DNA of 64,000 nucleotides, taken from contig NZ_BEWB01000003.1 of the NCBI RefSeq assembly GCF_003112555.1, forward strand, positions 496,001-560,000. The letters run 5' to 3'. This DNA comes from Streptomyces coelicoflavus. GTDB lineage: Bacteria > Actinomycetota > Actinomycetes > Streptomycetales > Streptomycetaceae. Positions 63,046 to 64,000 of this stretch are shown piece by piece. The position numbers and the translations under genes are program-made. The notes beneath the pieces are model-generated. The model saw only the letters and a program-made list of their open reading frames with translations, was not told the DNA's origin and did no database searches. Each line of letters starts with the position of its first letter. The stretch's first letter is position 1.

Positions 63046-64000
63046 TCATCGGTCGGGTTCGGGATCCTTCAGCCAGTTGATCAGTTCGGTCGAGAAGGCG
63101 ACCGGATCCTCTTCGTGCGGGAAGTGCCCGAGCCCGTCGAACAGCCTCCAGCGGTACGGCGCTTCGACGTACTGCCCCGACCCGGCGGCGCTCCGCGTCC
63201 GCATCACGGGGTCGAGCGAACCGTGCAGATGCAGGGTCGGCACCCGCACCGGCCGCTTCATCCGGCGGTAGAACTGGATGCCGTCCGGACGGGCCAGGGA
63301 ACGCACCAGCCAGCGGTACGGCTCGACCGAGCAGTGCGCCGTGGAGGGGATGCACATGGCACGCCGGTACGCCGTCACAGCCTCGTCGTCGAGGAGGCGC
63401 GGTCCGGACCAGTCGTGGAGCAGCCGGCCCACCAGCGCGCCGTCGTCCGCGGTCAGCTGACGCTCCGGCACCCAGGGGCGCTGGAAGCCCCAGATGTAGG
63501 AACCCGCCCGGCTCTGGCGGACGTCGCCGAGCATGGCCGAGCGCCAGCGGCGGGGATGCGGCATCGAGGACACCGCGAGCCGGCGTACGAGCTTGGGCCG
63601 CATCGCGGCGGCCGTCCAGGCCAGGTAGCCGCCGAGGTCGTGACCGACCAGTGCGGCGTCCGGCTCGCCCAGGGAGCGGACCACGCCGGTGATGTCGAGC
63701 GCGAGGCCGGCGGGATCGTAGCCGCGCGGGGTGCGGTCGCTGCCGCCGACGCCGCGCAGGTCCATGGCGACGGCGCGGAAACCGGCGTCGGCGAGCGCCG
63801 TCAGCTGGTGCCGCCAGGTCCACCAGAACTGCGGGAAGCCGTGCAGCAGCAGCACCAGCGGGCCGTCGCCCAGCTCGGCGATGTGGAAGCGGGCGCCGTT
63901 GGCCGCGACATCCCGGTGGGTCGGCTCGGGTCCGCCCGGGATGCCGAGCCGTACGACCGAGGTGGGGTTGGGGTGCTGCGGCGAGGGGGATTGCCCCGAA
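63046..64000 (-). CDS. Alpha/beta hydrolase, epoxide-hydrolase-like (5' end beyond window)
   Basis: The frame stays open to the window edge; the visible 317 residues lack a convincing start, so the gene continues past 64000. The oxyanion motif HGFPQFWWTWRHQL, the putative Asp nucleophile in GHDLGGYLAW, the acid in LHGSLDP and the histidine in GLGHFPHEEDP are present. It is related to the enzyme at 55619. It hydrolyses an epoxide or halide/ester substrate that cannot be named. Confidence 0.88.
   Translation of the reverse strand, partial: SGQSPSPQHPNPTSVVRLGIPGGPEPTHRDVAANGARFHIAELGDGPLVLLLHGFPQFWWTWRHQLTALADAGFRAVAMDLRGVGGSDRTPRGYDPAGLALDITGVVRSLGEPDAALVGHDLGGYLAWTAAAMRPKLVRRLAVSSMPHPRRWRSAMLGDVRQSRAGSYIWGFQRPWVPERQLTADDGALVGRLLHDWSGPRLLDDEAVTAYRRAMCIPSTAHCSVEPYRWLVRSLARPDGIQFYRRMKRPVRVPTLHLHGSLDPVMRTRSAAGSGQYVEAPYRWRLFDGLGHFPHEEDPVAFSTELINWLKDPEPDR

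Overview
The window is chromosomal DNA of a high-GC actinomycete, almost certainly a Streptomyces. Third codon positions are nearly all G or C. GTG and TTG starts are frequent, and ATGA-type gene overlaps are common. The gene set (wblA, a cAMP-receptor Crp, MarP, SigE-type sigma factors, DUF3040, DUF5063, PucR and zinc-ribbon proteins) is typical of the genus. From memory and not checked here, the order matches the purA (SCO3629) to crp/nth (SCO3571/3569) interval of S. coelicolor, read in descending locus number. No CRISPR array, intact insertion sequence, prophage or secondary-metabolite cluster is visible.

Region by region. 0-12.7 kb: a degenerate diacylglycerol-kinase-like gene, purA, a DUF3515-like protein, a decayed IS200/IS605 right end, an ECF sigma factor, a GntR regulator with a class III aminotransferase, a membrane Ser/Thr kinase facing a SLATT-type protein, and the ybaB-recR-DUF5063 operon. 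12.7-17.7 kb: an accessory-looking block of a LysR regulator divergent from MFS exporter and GNAT genes, plus a secreted FG-GAP repeat protein. 18-25.6 kb: ask (with a probable internal beta-subunit start) and asd, a SigE-type sigma factor with a translationally coupled membrane partner, SURF1, and an S9 peptidase. 25.6-34.2 kb: imperfect GC-rich repeats, then genes for monovalent-cation handling (a two-RCK membrane protein, a CPA1 antiporter, a CPA2 antiporter and an RCK_C subunit) together with a PucR regulator and small conserved proteins. 34.2-38.7 kb: an MBL-fold hydrolase, a membrane EEP-family hydrolase, a two-component system and a second SLATT-like protein.

38.8-45.3 kb is the most accessory-looking stretch. 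It holds an SDR enzyme and a TetR regulator that share an operator-like motif, a frameshifted fragment of a type I restriction HsdR subunit, a VapBC45-type toxin-antitoxin pair, a winged-helix/zinc-ribbon protein, a lipoprotein, a nucleotidyltransferase and a hypothetical protein. It ends at the 3' side of a tRNA-Pro(CGG) gene, so it could be a decayed tRNA-associated island.

45.3-64 kb returns to core content: a Pr6Pr membrane protein, a metallophosphoesterase, YqeY, a LuxR-type mini-regulator beside a small secreted protein, a bifunctional PBP, wblA, two ArsA-like ATPases, DUF4177, RidA, an epoxide-hydrolase-like enzyme, Nudix and MBL hydrolases, crp (with a consensus Crp site in its promoter region), endonuclease III with a histone-H1-like tail, a CoA-pyrophosphatase Nudix, MarP and a partial hydrolase. 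The PBP-WhiB-ArsA/ArsA-...-crp-nth-Nudix-MarP order mirrors the ponA2-whiB4-Rv3680/3679-...-crp-nth-Rv3672c-marP locus of Mycobacterium tuberculosis, so it is an ancient actinobacterial block.
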